A DNA stretch of 64,000 nucleotides from Chytridium lagenaria (Eukaryota; Chytridiomycota; Chytridiomycetes; Chytridiales; Chytridiaceae): positions 186,001-250,000 of the forward strand of contig JAHLKC010000047.1 of assembly GCA_025449115.1 (NCBI GenBank). The letters run 5' to 3'. Position 1 is the stretch's first letter. Every line of letters begins with the position of its first letter. The notes below the pieces were generated by a model that saw only the letters and a list, made by a program, of their open reading frames with translations, ran no database searches and was not told the DNA's origin. Below are positions 54,959 to 64,000 of this stretch, one piece after another. A program made the position numbers and the translations under genes.

Positions 54959-57482
54959 TTATGCCCCTGGCTCAGCCGCGGCCGCAGCATGCCCGTGCCC
55001 ACCCTCTGTCTCCTCCTCCCCCTCCTTCCTTTTAAACATCCTCACCGGCAACGTCGGCGCATACACCCCCCTCTGGTACCCATGAAGCGGATACGTGACG
55101 GAAGGTGTAGGCAACGGCAACTGATACCCCTGAAACGGTGTGACGTAAGCAGGGTATCGTCGTTGATGGTAAGTGAAGGGTAATGGAAGATGACGATATT
55201 CCATGTCGGAACTTGAAACACGGGAGTGATGACGGTATTCCATGTCTGCGCTTGAGACCCTGGCGTGGTATGGGTTTGTGGACCAGAAATCTTGGGAGGA
55301 CTTGAAAGGGTTTGGCAGCATTGGAGCGATGGGAAAGCGAGGGGAGAGGTGGATAGACGATGGAGTTGTGCCTGCTGAGGAGGAGGAGGGTGTTGGGAGG
55401 GTGATAGGGAAGATGGGCTTCGAGGGTTGCGGAAGGGTAGCGGTAGGAGGATCTTCAATAATGATTGTTGTGGATTCTTCTGTTTCTTCTTTGTGGCTTT
55501 GGGGACCAGGACTGGAACTTTCATCACGGCCGCTGTCATTTTGGGGCTCATCGTCACTTGACTCGGATGAGGACTCGGACGTTAAACGATTTTGTCCGAT
55601 GATGAGGAGTTCTTGAGGGCGGTGTTTGGTGAGGATGGTGGTCGATCTTGCTCACGACGTTCCCACTCTTGCGTGGCAACACGAATCCAACCACATGCAT
55701 AAAACCTTTATAAAGCAATTAGGATCTTGCAGGAGACAAGAAAAAAAAAGCATAAAAGGAACAAAAGATGTAGAGAAGCAACTCACCAATCATACAACTT
55801 ATTTGTTTTGTTAACATCAATCCTAAACCATCCCTGGGCGTCCCGCTTCTTGTAAGGCCCCCTCACAACAATAGTAGCCAACAGCGTCTCCTTAATCTCC
55901 AAATACTTGCGCTGGCATCATTCTCAACGTCGCGCAAGTTTCAATCTCGTCCCCATTACATTCCGTATACCTCGGTACAGTGCTTGGAATAGTCAACGGC
56001 GTCCCCTTCCACACCATAGGCGGGGTATCTTCATCGCATTGAGAAAACAAGTTCATTTGCACTTCAACAAAGTTCCCGTCTCTATCTTTAATGCGACGAC
56101 CACCGCCGAGGAAATCGGGAAGAGGCTTTGAGGCTTTTGTTGGGGCAGCGCGGGTCTTAGGGGCTGGGTTTGAGATAGTCTTCTTTTTGGTAGATGTGGA
56201 GATTGGAGATGATGGAGAAGCGGAGACGGCCGAGTATGTTGAAGATTTTGCGTGCGAAGGTGGGTTTGAGGTTGCTCTGCTTGAGGTGGCGGTTGAGCGA
56301 GGTGCTGAAGTTGGGGGCATTGAACCCGATTTCTTGCTTGAGAAGGCTTGGGAGAGACTAACAAGGTCACCTGCTGCGATGGTTGCGTCGGTAATAGACG
56401 AGGACATCGAAGACAGGCTTGAAAGAGTTGAGAGGACGTCAGTGGTGGGGGACATGATGTCCATATCGTCCCCGTAGAATGACATGACAGAGTCTTCGGA
56501 ACTCATGGAGATTTCAGAACCTCGTCTGACCAGTCCAGGTGGACCGCATCCGCTGCAGCCTTTCCGGCTGCCTCAAGAGCTGCAAGTGATGACGTGGCGG
56601 GATCCATCAATGTGGCGTCCTTCTTTGAGCGTTTCTTTTCTTTCTTCAGTGAAGGTAGAGACTGCGATCTACTTCGTTTTCTTGCAGCCTCATCCTCCTC
56701 CATCTCATCACCTTCCATGGGGTTGGCTGGCGGTAATTTTGATTGTATACCCCTTCCCCTCACTTCTCCTCCTCCTTTTTCATCTTTGCCCCAACGGCGG
56801 CGGCGGCTGCTGCTAAGCTCTTAACCCTTGTTTTCGGACTCTCGTCGCCAACATGTTTTGCCGAACTCTTTCTCAAAGCTTTCACGCGTTGAAAAATCTC
56901 ACGAGCAAACTCCCCTTTCCCCATTGCCTCAAGATCACGAACCATCTCCATCCCCTCCTCCTCTTCCGGCTCCTCCTCAGCTAGCTCAATGTCATAGACC
57001 CACGAGACCTCAGTTTTGGGTTTCTCAGCCTCATGTCTCTTAGAGTACCTCGATGGTGTTTCCGCGGCCTTTTTCAACTTAGGTTTCTCAATAACCTTCC
57101 CCTTCTCTTTCACAGGCGTCCCCTTCCTCTTCTTTGTCACTTTGACAATCGGGCTCGAATCTTTGCGTGACGCCGTAAACACATCAAGGATACTCGGGTT
57201 CGTGCGTAAAGCTGTGAATACATCGAGCGTCACAATGCCCAGTTCAACACGGTCGGTTTCGTCTGCTGGGCGAGTGATGGACCGCGTGGGACGGGATTTG
57301 CGTTTAAGGGAAGAAGTGGCGAACGTAATGGTTTCGAGAGGAGTTGGAAGGCTTAGACGGGGGAAGGAGGTGGGAGGAAGGTCTGGGGAGGAGCTTGGGG
57401 ACGGGTATTTTGGGTTTTTGGTGGGGGAGGGAGGAAATGATGTGGTGATGAAAGAAAGGTGGGGTTTTTGGGGACGAGACAT
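54959..57482 (-). CDS. SWIRM-domain nuclear protein
   Basis: The ATG at 57482 gives MSRPQKPHLSFITTSFPPSP. The N-terminal half is disordered and basic with Ser/Thr-Pro sites, then acidic (ELAEEEPEEEEG). Ser-rich sequence leads to the SWIRM domain: DFLGGGRRIKDRDGNFVEV, TPLTIPSTVPRYTECNG, CATLRMMPAQ, KYLEIKETLLA, RGPYKKRDAQGWFRIDVNKT and NKLYDW. A phase-correct intron (55786-55706) precedes FYACGWIRVATQEWERREQ. This arrangement is that of fungal SWIRM proteins such as Fun19-type factors, which bind chromatin. The direct frame stops at 55582-55584, but a one-base shift gives another 200-odd Ser/Pro-rich residues to 54959, including two near-identical HARVSSADMEYRHHSRVSSS-type units. Breaks near 56760, 56505 and 55915 are indel-like. 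Confidence 0.78.
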
Positions 57483-59150
57483 GGTGATATTTTCTGGTTT
57501 TCGTTTTGATAGGTATGAGGATCTTGGGAAAGGATTTTGTGGTAAACTGTAGGGATTCGGGTTAGACTATATGATAAATCAATTTAGAATAAAGATGGAG
57601 ACAAAGATTACGGTTTGCATTCAAAAACCCCCCTTTTATCGCGCTTACGCATGCATTAAGTCACGACACCACCATAAACATTGCTGAATACGTTATCTGG
57701 TGTCTGTCATCTCTGCATATAGCATCCCCCCGACCTCCAATTTAAAGCAACATCCTACATAACCCTCTTCGAGAGCATAGTGCCAAATCCATGAACGCCC
57801 TCTTCCATAAACATGCACTTCAACGCATGCCCTCCTCAAACCCAAATGACGCTAATCAGCATGGAACATGACAGGCCGCAAATTTTCATTGTTTACGCCC
57901 TGCATCCCACCAAACACAGGTCCAGATGAATGGAAGGCCTCATGACACATTGCATGCATCACCGAGAGTAAGAGTGACGGAGTGAAGAGGGTTGTGAATA
58001 ATGAAAAGGTGGTGTATGTGACGGTGTGTCTCTTGTGGGTGTGAAAACCCGACAAACGCGAGGTTGTCGGGGTTTGTAATGATTGTATCATGCATGTGAT
58101 GGGAGGGAGCATTCTTACCTGATGATGAGATGTTGGGGAGTGCAGGATATTGATCAATCTTTTTGGGTGATGGAGGATAGGGATGGATGGATGGATGGAT
58201 GGGTGAGGTTGAGTTGAATGTTGTTGGGGAATTCATAAAGGGGTTGTGGAGAACCATGTCAGAATGAAACAAGAGGGGCAGACCGAATGAAGCAAGGATG
58301 AGAGGCAGACAGGATCATTGCCTTACCTTTATCACAGATGATTGAATGATGATGTAGTGTTTCTGTTGTTGATGGATATGGTATAGAGGGATGCTGTTTG
58401 CTCTGTCTAAATATCCGTCTTTGTTTATACTGCCTTCCAAACAGTACTGATGTGGATGAGATTCAAGATGATCGCAATCAGCTACGACAGAGCCACTAAC
58501 AACAAGTCTATGCGGTCACTGAAACCCACAAACGACGGCGTTGCAAGTGAAGTCGGTTGTAAGATGGGGTTTATCTATAAGTACGTCGACCCCCTTCTTC
58601 ATGCAGGTTTTTTTGAAGAAGAATTTTTTGTATGTTGGGTCAAGAGGTTGGTCGGGATGGCACAGGTGTTTAGGTAGGTCTCTTATTCAACTTCAGCCCA
58701 ACTTGAACGAAATCACTCTCAATAGTCCTCGCCACTCTTTTTGAGGCTCCGAGGGGCATGATCATCTTTTGTTTTGATGTCGCTGTTTGTGGTGTTGTGG
58801 GATTGTCAGGCGGAGTTTGAATGGGTTAAGGGAGGGCTGAGGGGAAAGTCCGACGACATGCGCAGAGATGGGGACTGGGTGATGCTGGCCCACATCTGCG
58901 GAGACGGTAATGTTTTTCGGAGTTCCTTTTTTTATTATACAGTATTGGTATCTATGATTTTTGGATCAATAGCCGGCAGCATGGGGTGGGGGTGCATGCT
59001 ATAGTGGCGTGGTTTCAGAAATAAAAGACGACCTGTCGTGAAACCACCGCTCGATGGTTGGCAGCGACCGTCCTCTCACAACTAGCATTAAGGCTCTCTG
59101 CTGTGTAAAACTTCAGGGTCTCTTTTTCTGTACCACATCAAGTGTAAAAA
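57483..59150. other. intergenic region, 1.7 kb
   Basis: Divergent spacer between the SWIRM gene (-) and NTAQ1 (+). Short open frames on both strands (for example 58272-57852 minus, 58450-58677 plus) have no conserved content or splice support. A GGAT tetranucleotide tract lies at 58181-58203. The region may include UTRs or an unrecognised gene. Confidence 0.4.
58181..58203. repeat. (GGAT)n microsatellite
   Basis: Five or so consecutive GGAT units on the plus strand. It lies in non-coding sequence. Confidence 0.85.
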
Positions 59151-60087
59151 TGCTTGAGCGTGAAGACTGCACCTGGCATACACCAAGCTACTGCGAAGAG
59201 AACGTCTACCGTCTCTGTCAGCACTTGATGAAGGTCGAAGGGGCTGATGAGTCAACAGCAACTACGGAGGAGGAGGGTGAGCGAGAGTTTGAGACTTCGA
59301 AACTGTTTGCTGTCTTTATTTCAAATCAGAAGAAAGCCGTGAGTATGCATCGCTGGTTGACAGCAGTTTTAAAGGATGTAATCGACGTACTAAACATACT
59401 GTTCTTTCAGGTTCCTATATGGTGCCAAAAAGCATCACAGCGCAGTGACGGACTCGTCCTATGGGTATACAAACTCTTCAACTCATTCAAACTCACATGC
59501 ATCATCTCCAGGACTACCATGTTATCCTCATCAAAAAAGAACCCGTCACATCCATGGTCTACGACCAAGACACCTTCCTCGATTTCCCATGCACTCTCGA
59601 CGAATACGCTAAAGCAGCTCTCCCACCTCTTGCTTTGTTCCTCCCACCCGAAGAACGAAGCGAGGAGGATGATGAAGAGGATAGATTGTATAGAATTGTT
59701 CCGGCGTCCATGTTTGTGAGGGAGTTTGCATCGGATCGGTCGCATATGAAGAGAAAGGATGGGAGTTGGATGGCTGAACCGCCTGTGATGCAGTGTATAA
59801 AGACGGAAGGTAGTTTGCTCTTTTAGATGATAGTTGTCTTTTTCTTGTTCACAAACTCAATCCTTTTTGTCGTAAATATTCTACGCAAGTACCCGTACTT
59901 ACATTGTCTTTTTGTTGGTATTTTTATAGAATCCACCATGAATCTACCGGTTTATTGGACCATGAAGATCCCTCAACCTGCAGGCGAGGCACAAAAGTTT
60001 GGCAGAGTTTTGACCGAACCCGAGTTTCTCGAATTCTTTGGGGTGTTGAATCACAGTTTATCAGAGTTTCAGATTATCTCGTGGTAA
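59151..60087 (+). CDS. NTAQ1: Protein N-terminal glutamine amidohydrolase
   Basis: NTAQ1 converts N-terminal glutamine of proteins to glutamate, feeding them into the Arg/N-degron pathway. Four exons, all in phase: 59151-59338, 59411-59464, 59512-59809 and 59930-60087. The ATG gives MLEREDCTWHTPSYCEENVY. The catalytic triad is visible: Cys in YCEEN, His in WDYHVIL, Asp in VYDQDTFLDFPC. Other signatures are LFAVFISNQKKAVPIWCQKA, RIVPASMFVREFASDRSHMK and QCIKTEESTMNL. The protein ends SEFQIISW, close to the family's usual length with an acidic insert after the first exon helix. No frame break is seen. Yeast lacks this enzyme type and uses Nta1, so its presence fits an early-diverging fungus (recollection). 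Confidence 0.92.
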
Positions 60088-61191
60088 CGGTTTTCGTTTG
60101 AATCCCCATATTTTATTGGCTTCAATACCCCCCGCAACCTGCCTCCCACCTTTTTGTTTTCCGTTGCCTCAGTTCTGTTCCTATGTTATGTTTTCATTAC
60201 TCGCGTCTTGGACCGCATCCCTTTTACTTATTCATTTTATATTGTTTTTGTGTTTGATGATACCACCTTAGACTGCTGTGTACGAGGTTTGCCGCCTAGG
60301 AAAAAAATGAGAGACTTTAGGTGCTGTTCTACGATTTATTCGACGCAGCTTGTTTGTTGTTTACTGCGAATCTTGCTGTAGGTTGCGTTTCAGCGTGCGT
60401 CCTCGTTTCTCCAAAAAAGAATCATAATGTCTTTCATACTAGTCGCAGATTCGAAGTTTTTCATTACATTTTTTCATTATTTTTTTTTGGTTCATCCCGC
60501 GGTCTTGAGCACTTTGTAGTTCCTCTCGCGTGAAGTATATGCCCTTGATGCCGATACCCACTGATGACGTCTTTTGATGTCGACGAAACAGTCTTGATCA
60601 AGAAGAAGGTTGGTGTGTACACCTAGTCTAGCAAGATATATTTAAGTGGCGCTTCCTCAGCATACTTTACGTAGAAGAGAAGTGTTAGCCCGCGTGCTAT
60701 TTTGCTGCATACTTTAAGCAAAGAAGTGAGGATGAACCTGCTTACTTAATAGTAAAGAAAGGTTTTCGATCATTCGCTTTGAAAGAATCGGAAGGTAAAG
60801 CATCAAAGGAAAGATCTGCGAAGATTTCAGGGAGGCCTGGTTGGAGGGGAGGGGTGGAAGTGTAGACGACGTGATTGTGGCGCTGATGCGCAATCGTATA
60901 ACATTCCCACGTCATGATTTATAATTCTCTTGTAATAGCGTGGGGTGTTTTTACCAAAGCTTATTATACATAATTATAATCGCTAACACTAATATTAGGG
61001 GGTGTTTTAATTCTCACAGTAAAGTTATAATTTGGCGTCACAGTCTCACGTCTTTATACTGCAACATTTTCTATTTGCTAACCAACAATGAAACTAACAG
61101 GCCATCATAAAGGTATAGAGGCAGACTCTATCAACTATCTATGCATGAATTAGCTAATTCATGCATTCACTCTAGTGCTGCTCACATCATT
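60088..61191. other. intergenic region before the retrotransposon
   Basis: NTAQ1 3' UTR and AT-rich sequence. A perfect palindrome lies at 61141-61166. No gene is seen. Scattered remnants of transposons cannot be excluded. Confidence 0.4.
61141..61166. repeat. perfect 26-bp palindrome
   Basis: The 13-base arm ATGCATGAATTAG is followed directly by its exact reverse complement, with no spacer. It lies about 25 bp before the proposed LTR start and in AT-rich DNA. Confidence 0.9.
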
Positions 61192-61490
61192 TGTTGAGAT
61201 TCAGTCTCATAAGCCTCGGACTGTTAGTATCACGTACCTAAAACCAAAGTGACGGTACTTCATGTGTCACGCACATGGAGAGTCCGTAGCAGTGGTTGAG
61301 AAGAGGAGGGCTGACGGGATTTACGAGGCGAGACGCGTCTGAACGCGTCAGCCTCTGTACATCCCACCAGCCCGTACATCGCCTACCTGCACAAAGGCAC
61401 ATTGCCTTCTCCCCTTCTTTGTATCAACTGACACATTCTATCAATAAACCCACAGGTCTCCATTGAGACCGTCATACTTTATTTAATAGA
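61192..61490 (+). mobile_element. probable 5' LTR of the copia element
   Basis: Boundaries are guesses. A TGTTGAG start at 61192 and a CA near 61489 would frame a 0.3-kb LTR ending just before the gag start. It contains an AATAAA signal at 61443-61448, consistent with an R/U5 region. The matching 3' LTR is outside the window, so the ends cannot be confirmed. Confidence 0.4.
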
Positions 61491-61518
61491 TTCGCAGTCC
61501 AAGGCTCCAACTGCCAAC

Positions 61519-64000
61519 ATGTCCAAAGGAGAAACCCCTAACAGCAAAAGAGGGGATTGAGATACTCGAGGGAATCGAAAACTGGTCGGGATTCGCCCTC
61601 GGTCTCCCGCAACTACGCAGCCCGCACCAAGATCTCAGAAGCTCTCACAGAGCGTAACTATCTTTCAGCACCAGGCCTGGAAGACGACGAAGTCACTACA
61701 AGGGTTGAAAACAACGCAAAGCTGATCAAGATCATACTCACCCATGTAACCAAAGACATTCGCGCTGAGATCGCTGATGCAGGGCCCGAGGTCAACCTGT
61801 CAGTATGGTCACTGTACGCCTACCTATTGTCAACTCACGGAAGTGGGTCAGCAACAGTACATTGCAAACCTAAGGAAAGCGCTCAAGAAACATACCTGGA
61901 AGACCACGGACACCCCGACCGCCTACATCAACCGTGGCAAGTCCATGTTCGACGCACTCAACGAGGCAAAGAGCTGCGAATTCACCAACGAACTCCAACT
62001 CTGGCCAGCACCTAGTCATCAGGCTCCGCAAATCTGGAAACAAACTCTGGACAGCAGCCAGATGCGACATCCTAGGTGCACACTCTACCTATGAAGCCCT
62101 CAAGATTCAAATGAATTCCCTGCAAACTCAGTCAATCATGGCAGACGACGACAACCCCGACACCGTTGAAGCCCTCACAGTCACCATAAAGAACAACAAA
62201 TCAGTGAAGAAACAAAAAGGGGGTCGCGGGAAAGGAAAGGGCAAAAACAGCAAACCCACCATGAACACGGCAAAACATGGGAAGGTAGCCAAAGGAGGAT
62301 ACGACAACTCAATAGCTTCAACCGGTCATACCTACTTTGAGCTACTCGAGATGAGCAAGCCTGAACGACTGAAGGCTTGCAGTCACCTCACATGCCACGA
62401 ATGCAACCAACGGGGCCACATGAGGCATGACTGTCCGACTCAGAAAAAGGTGGGACCTACCCAAACCCCATATACGCAACCCACCATCGCAAACGTGGCT
62501 TCAATGGATCTCTCCATGGTTACGGTCAAGGACTTCCTTTCACTCTGCGCGGAGATGAGAGAGAAGATTCCCACAAACACAACAGCAATGTCAGTATCAG
62601 TATCAAAGCCAAAGAATGACAAACCTCAAGAGCCCAAGTTCGGTTGGGCCTTCATCACAACGCCGAATCCCAACTCATCAACAGAGCTCGAGCTCATCAG
62701 GAATCTCGCTTACTCTGTTATGCTCGAAGGATTTGACAACACAGTCACTCAATGGTGCTTTGACACAGGACTCACGTTCTTGGCTCTCACACGCTTCAAG
62801 TCAGACCTCGTCGACACCAAACCATTTCACACGCAAGTGGATGGAGCTTTTGCCGGACAAAGAAGCGAACTCATAGGAAAAGTCAAGGGATTCACCAACC
62901 TGGGCCACAAGATGGAGTTCAAAGCTCTCTACATACCCGGCATTCGCGTCAGACTCGTCTCAAGAAGCGTCTTGAGAGCACAAGGGATCTTCATCAAGGA
63001 CGGATCCACAGGAACCTACTTGCACAACGAAGTTGACAAGACAGACGTCGCGGAGCTCATTCAGTCAGAAAATGAGCTCCTCATACTTACTGTCTCGCCA
63101 ACCCCACCCCGTCCACCAAAAGGCTTTCCAAACCATCAAGTCAACGTGGTGGACACTCGAGACTTCAGCTCTTTCCATTCAGACGGCACTGTAGATGCCG
63201 TCGCCATCAAGAAGCTGGAACAAACACTCGAGATACTCCACAAGTCCCTCGGCCACCCATCCAACAAAGTCCTCAAGAAAATCCTTCAGAACCGTCAAGC
63301 GTACGGCATTCAAGGATCAAAGTCGCTCAGCAAAGCAGTGGATCTCCTGAGACCCTGCGACACATGCTCAGGCGGGAAGTCGGTCCAACGCACATCCAAG
63401 ATCGATTCCACCCGATACAAACTAAGGCGGCTGCAACGAATCCACTTCGACATTGGATTTGGACCCAAAAGAGCACCCCACAAGGAGTCTACTGCTGTTG
63501 CCATAGCAGTAGACAGTGCCACTGGATTCACCTGGGTTGAGCTCCTTAAGACGAAGGACAAATAACTCCTTGGGCCAAACGTATCATCACACGCCTCCGC
63601 GCCGACTTCAACCTAGACCAAGTCGTCGAAACAATCCGCGCGGATGGGGGTGAGCTCAAAAGTAGGGATTTCGAATCCTGGTGTAAGGATCATCAAATCT
63701 CAACTGAGTGGACGGATCCATCCTCATCATGGCAAAACGGCGTCGCGGAAAGAGCAATCCGCACAGTGTTCACTAAAGCGCTGGTGATAATGCTACAATG
63801 CAGACTCCCGCTTTGGTGTTGGGGTTACGCCGTTCAACATGTCGCCACACTCCACAACAGGATCCCATCCACAAAAGACCAAGAGTCGAAATCTCCCTAC
63901 GAATCGCTTTACGGCTTTCAACCCACGCTGCAGGACTTTCACCCGTTCGGCTGCCTAGCCCATGTTCACGTACCAAAGTCCCGTCAATCACGTCGTCAAC
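61519..64000 (+). mobile_element. Ty1/copia retrotransposon gag-pol, truncated by the window edge
   Basis: The gag ATG at 61519 gives MSKGETPNSKRG. After a shift near 61556 it continues EILEGIENWSGFAL, then LSAPGLEDDEVTTRVENNAK and HVTKDIRAEIADAG. From about 61940 to 63565 one frame carries a CCHC zinc knuckle (CHECNQRGHMRHDC), an aspartic protease motif (WCFDTGLTFLAL, with DTG), the GAG-pre-integrase box (LHKSLGHPSNKV ... CDTCSGGKS) and the start of integrase (HFDIGFG, AVDSATGFTWVELL). After one more break at 63565, integrase continues with IRADGGELKS, WQNGVAERAIR (catalytic Glu) and NRIPSTKDQESKSPYESLYG. Protease, then integrase, is the copia order; reverse transcriptase and RNase H must lie beyond the right edge. 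Few breaks suggest a relatively young copy, but activity cannot be judged. Confidence 0.88.

Noticed and set aside
57852..58272. His/Pro-rich minus-strand frames
   Set aside because: Two frames reading the same repeat-rich DNA; no start context, splice logic or family match.
58450..59004. Plus-strand frames upstream of NTAQ1, possible extra exons
   Set aside because: NTAQ1 is complete from 59151 and no in-phase splice links these frames to it.
1..64000. tRNA, rRNA, CRISPR array, origin or attachment sites
   Set aside because: I looked for cloverleaf-like and repeat-spacer patterns in the intergenic regions and saw none; the window is eukaryotic.

Overview
The window is nuclear DNA of a zoosporic (flagellated) fungus, most likely a chytrid. 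Genes are dense, on both strands, and split by short introns of about 45-100 nt with GTAAGT/GTGAGT-type donors and YAG acceptors. Fungal markers (Zn2Cys6 factor, fungal-type SWIRM protein, Ty1/copia element) occur beside genes kept only by organisms with a cilium or flagellum: a tubulin polyglutamylase (TTLL) and the transition-zone protein B9D2. I see no operon, bacterial ribosome-binding logic, CRISPR, tRNA or rRNA.

Layout. 1-5.4 kb: lipid-modification block, with a CFA-synthase-like C-terminus (+), a DUF1295/steroid-5-alpha-reductase-like membrane protein (-) and a complete CFA synthase (+). 5.7-9.3 kb: NUP85 (-). 10.2-13.8 kb: long coiled-coil protein (-). 14.5-15.7 kb: unknown protein (+). 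16.3-19.8 kb: Hsp110 chaperone (-) with an in-frame upstream membrane segment. 20.1-22.3 kb: GAR transformylase and an F-box/LRR protein (-). 22.3-27.6 kb: ORC6, TTLL polyglutamylase and B9D2 (+). 27.6-30.4 kb: two tandem RAE1/Gle2 WD40 genes (-). 30.5-31.4 kb: CHMP1 (-). 31.6-37.4 kb: F-box protein and TRAPPC11 (+). 37.9-38.9 kb: methyltransferase (-). 40.6-42.0 kb: SR-25/ARL6IP4 protein (+). 42.2-45.7 kb: two tandem ceramide synthases (-). 46.4-47.2 kb: small, probably myristoylated protein (+). 48.3-52.1 kb: Zn2Cys6 factor (+). 52.4-54.3 kb: F-box/ankyrin protein (-). 55.0-57.5 kb: SWIRM protein (-). 59.2-60.1 kb: NTAQ1 amidase (+). 61.2 kb to the right edge: Ty1/copia retrotransposon (+).

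Functional themes are nuclear pore and mRNA export (NUP85, two RAE1), membrane traffic and remodelling (TRAPPC11, CHMP1), membrane lipid chemistry (two CFA-type enzymes, DUF1295, two ceramide synthases), the flagellum (TTLL, B9D2), DNA replication (ORC6) and protein quality control (Hsp110, NTAQ1, three F-box proteins).

A caution applies throughout. Many conserved genes are broken by one- or two-base indels, often in or next to homopolymers, while their catalytic motifs stay intact on both sides. This looks like uncorrected long-read indel error rather than decay. Coordinates for such genes run from first exon to stop across the breaks and are not single open frames. Most exon boundaries quoted were checked for phase by eye; no database search was possible.
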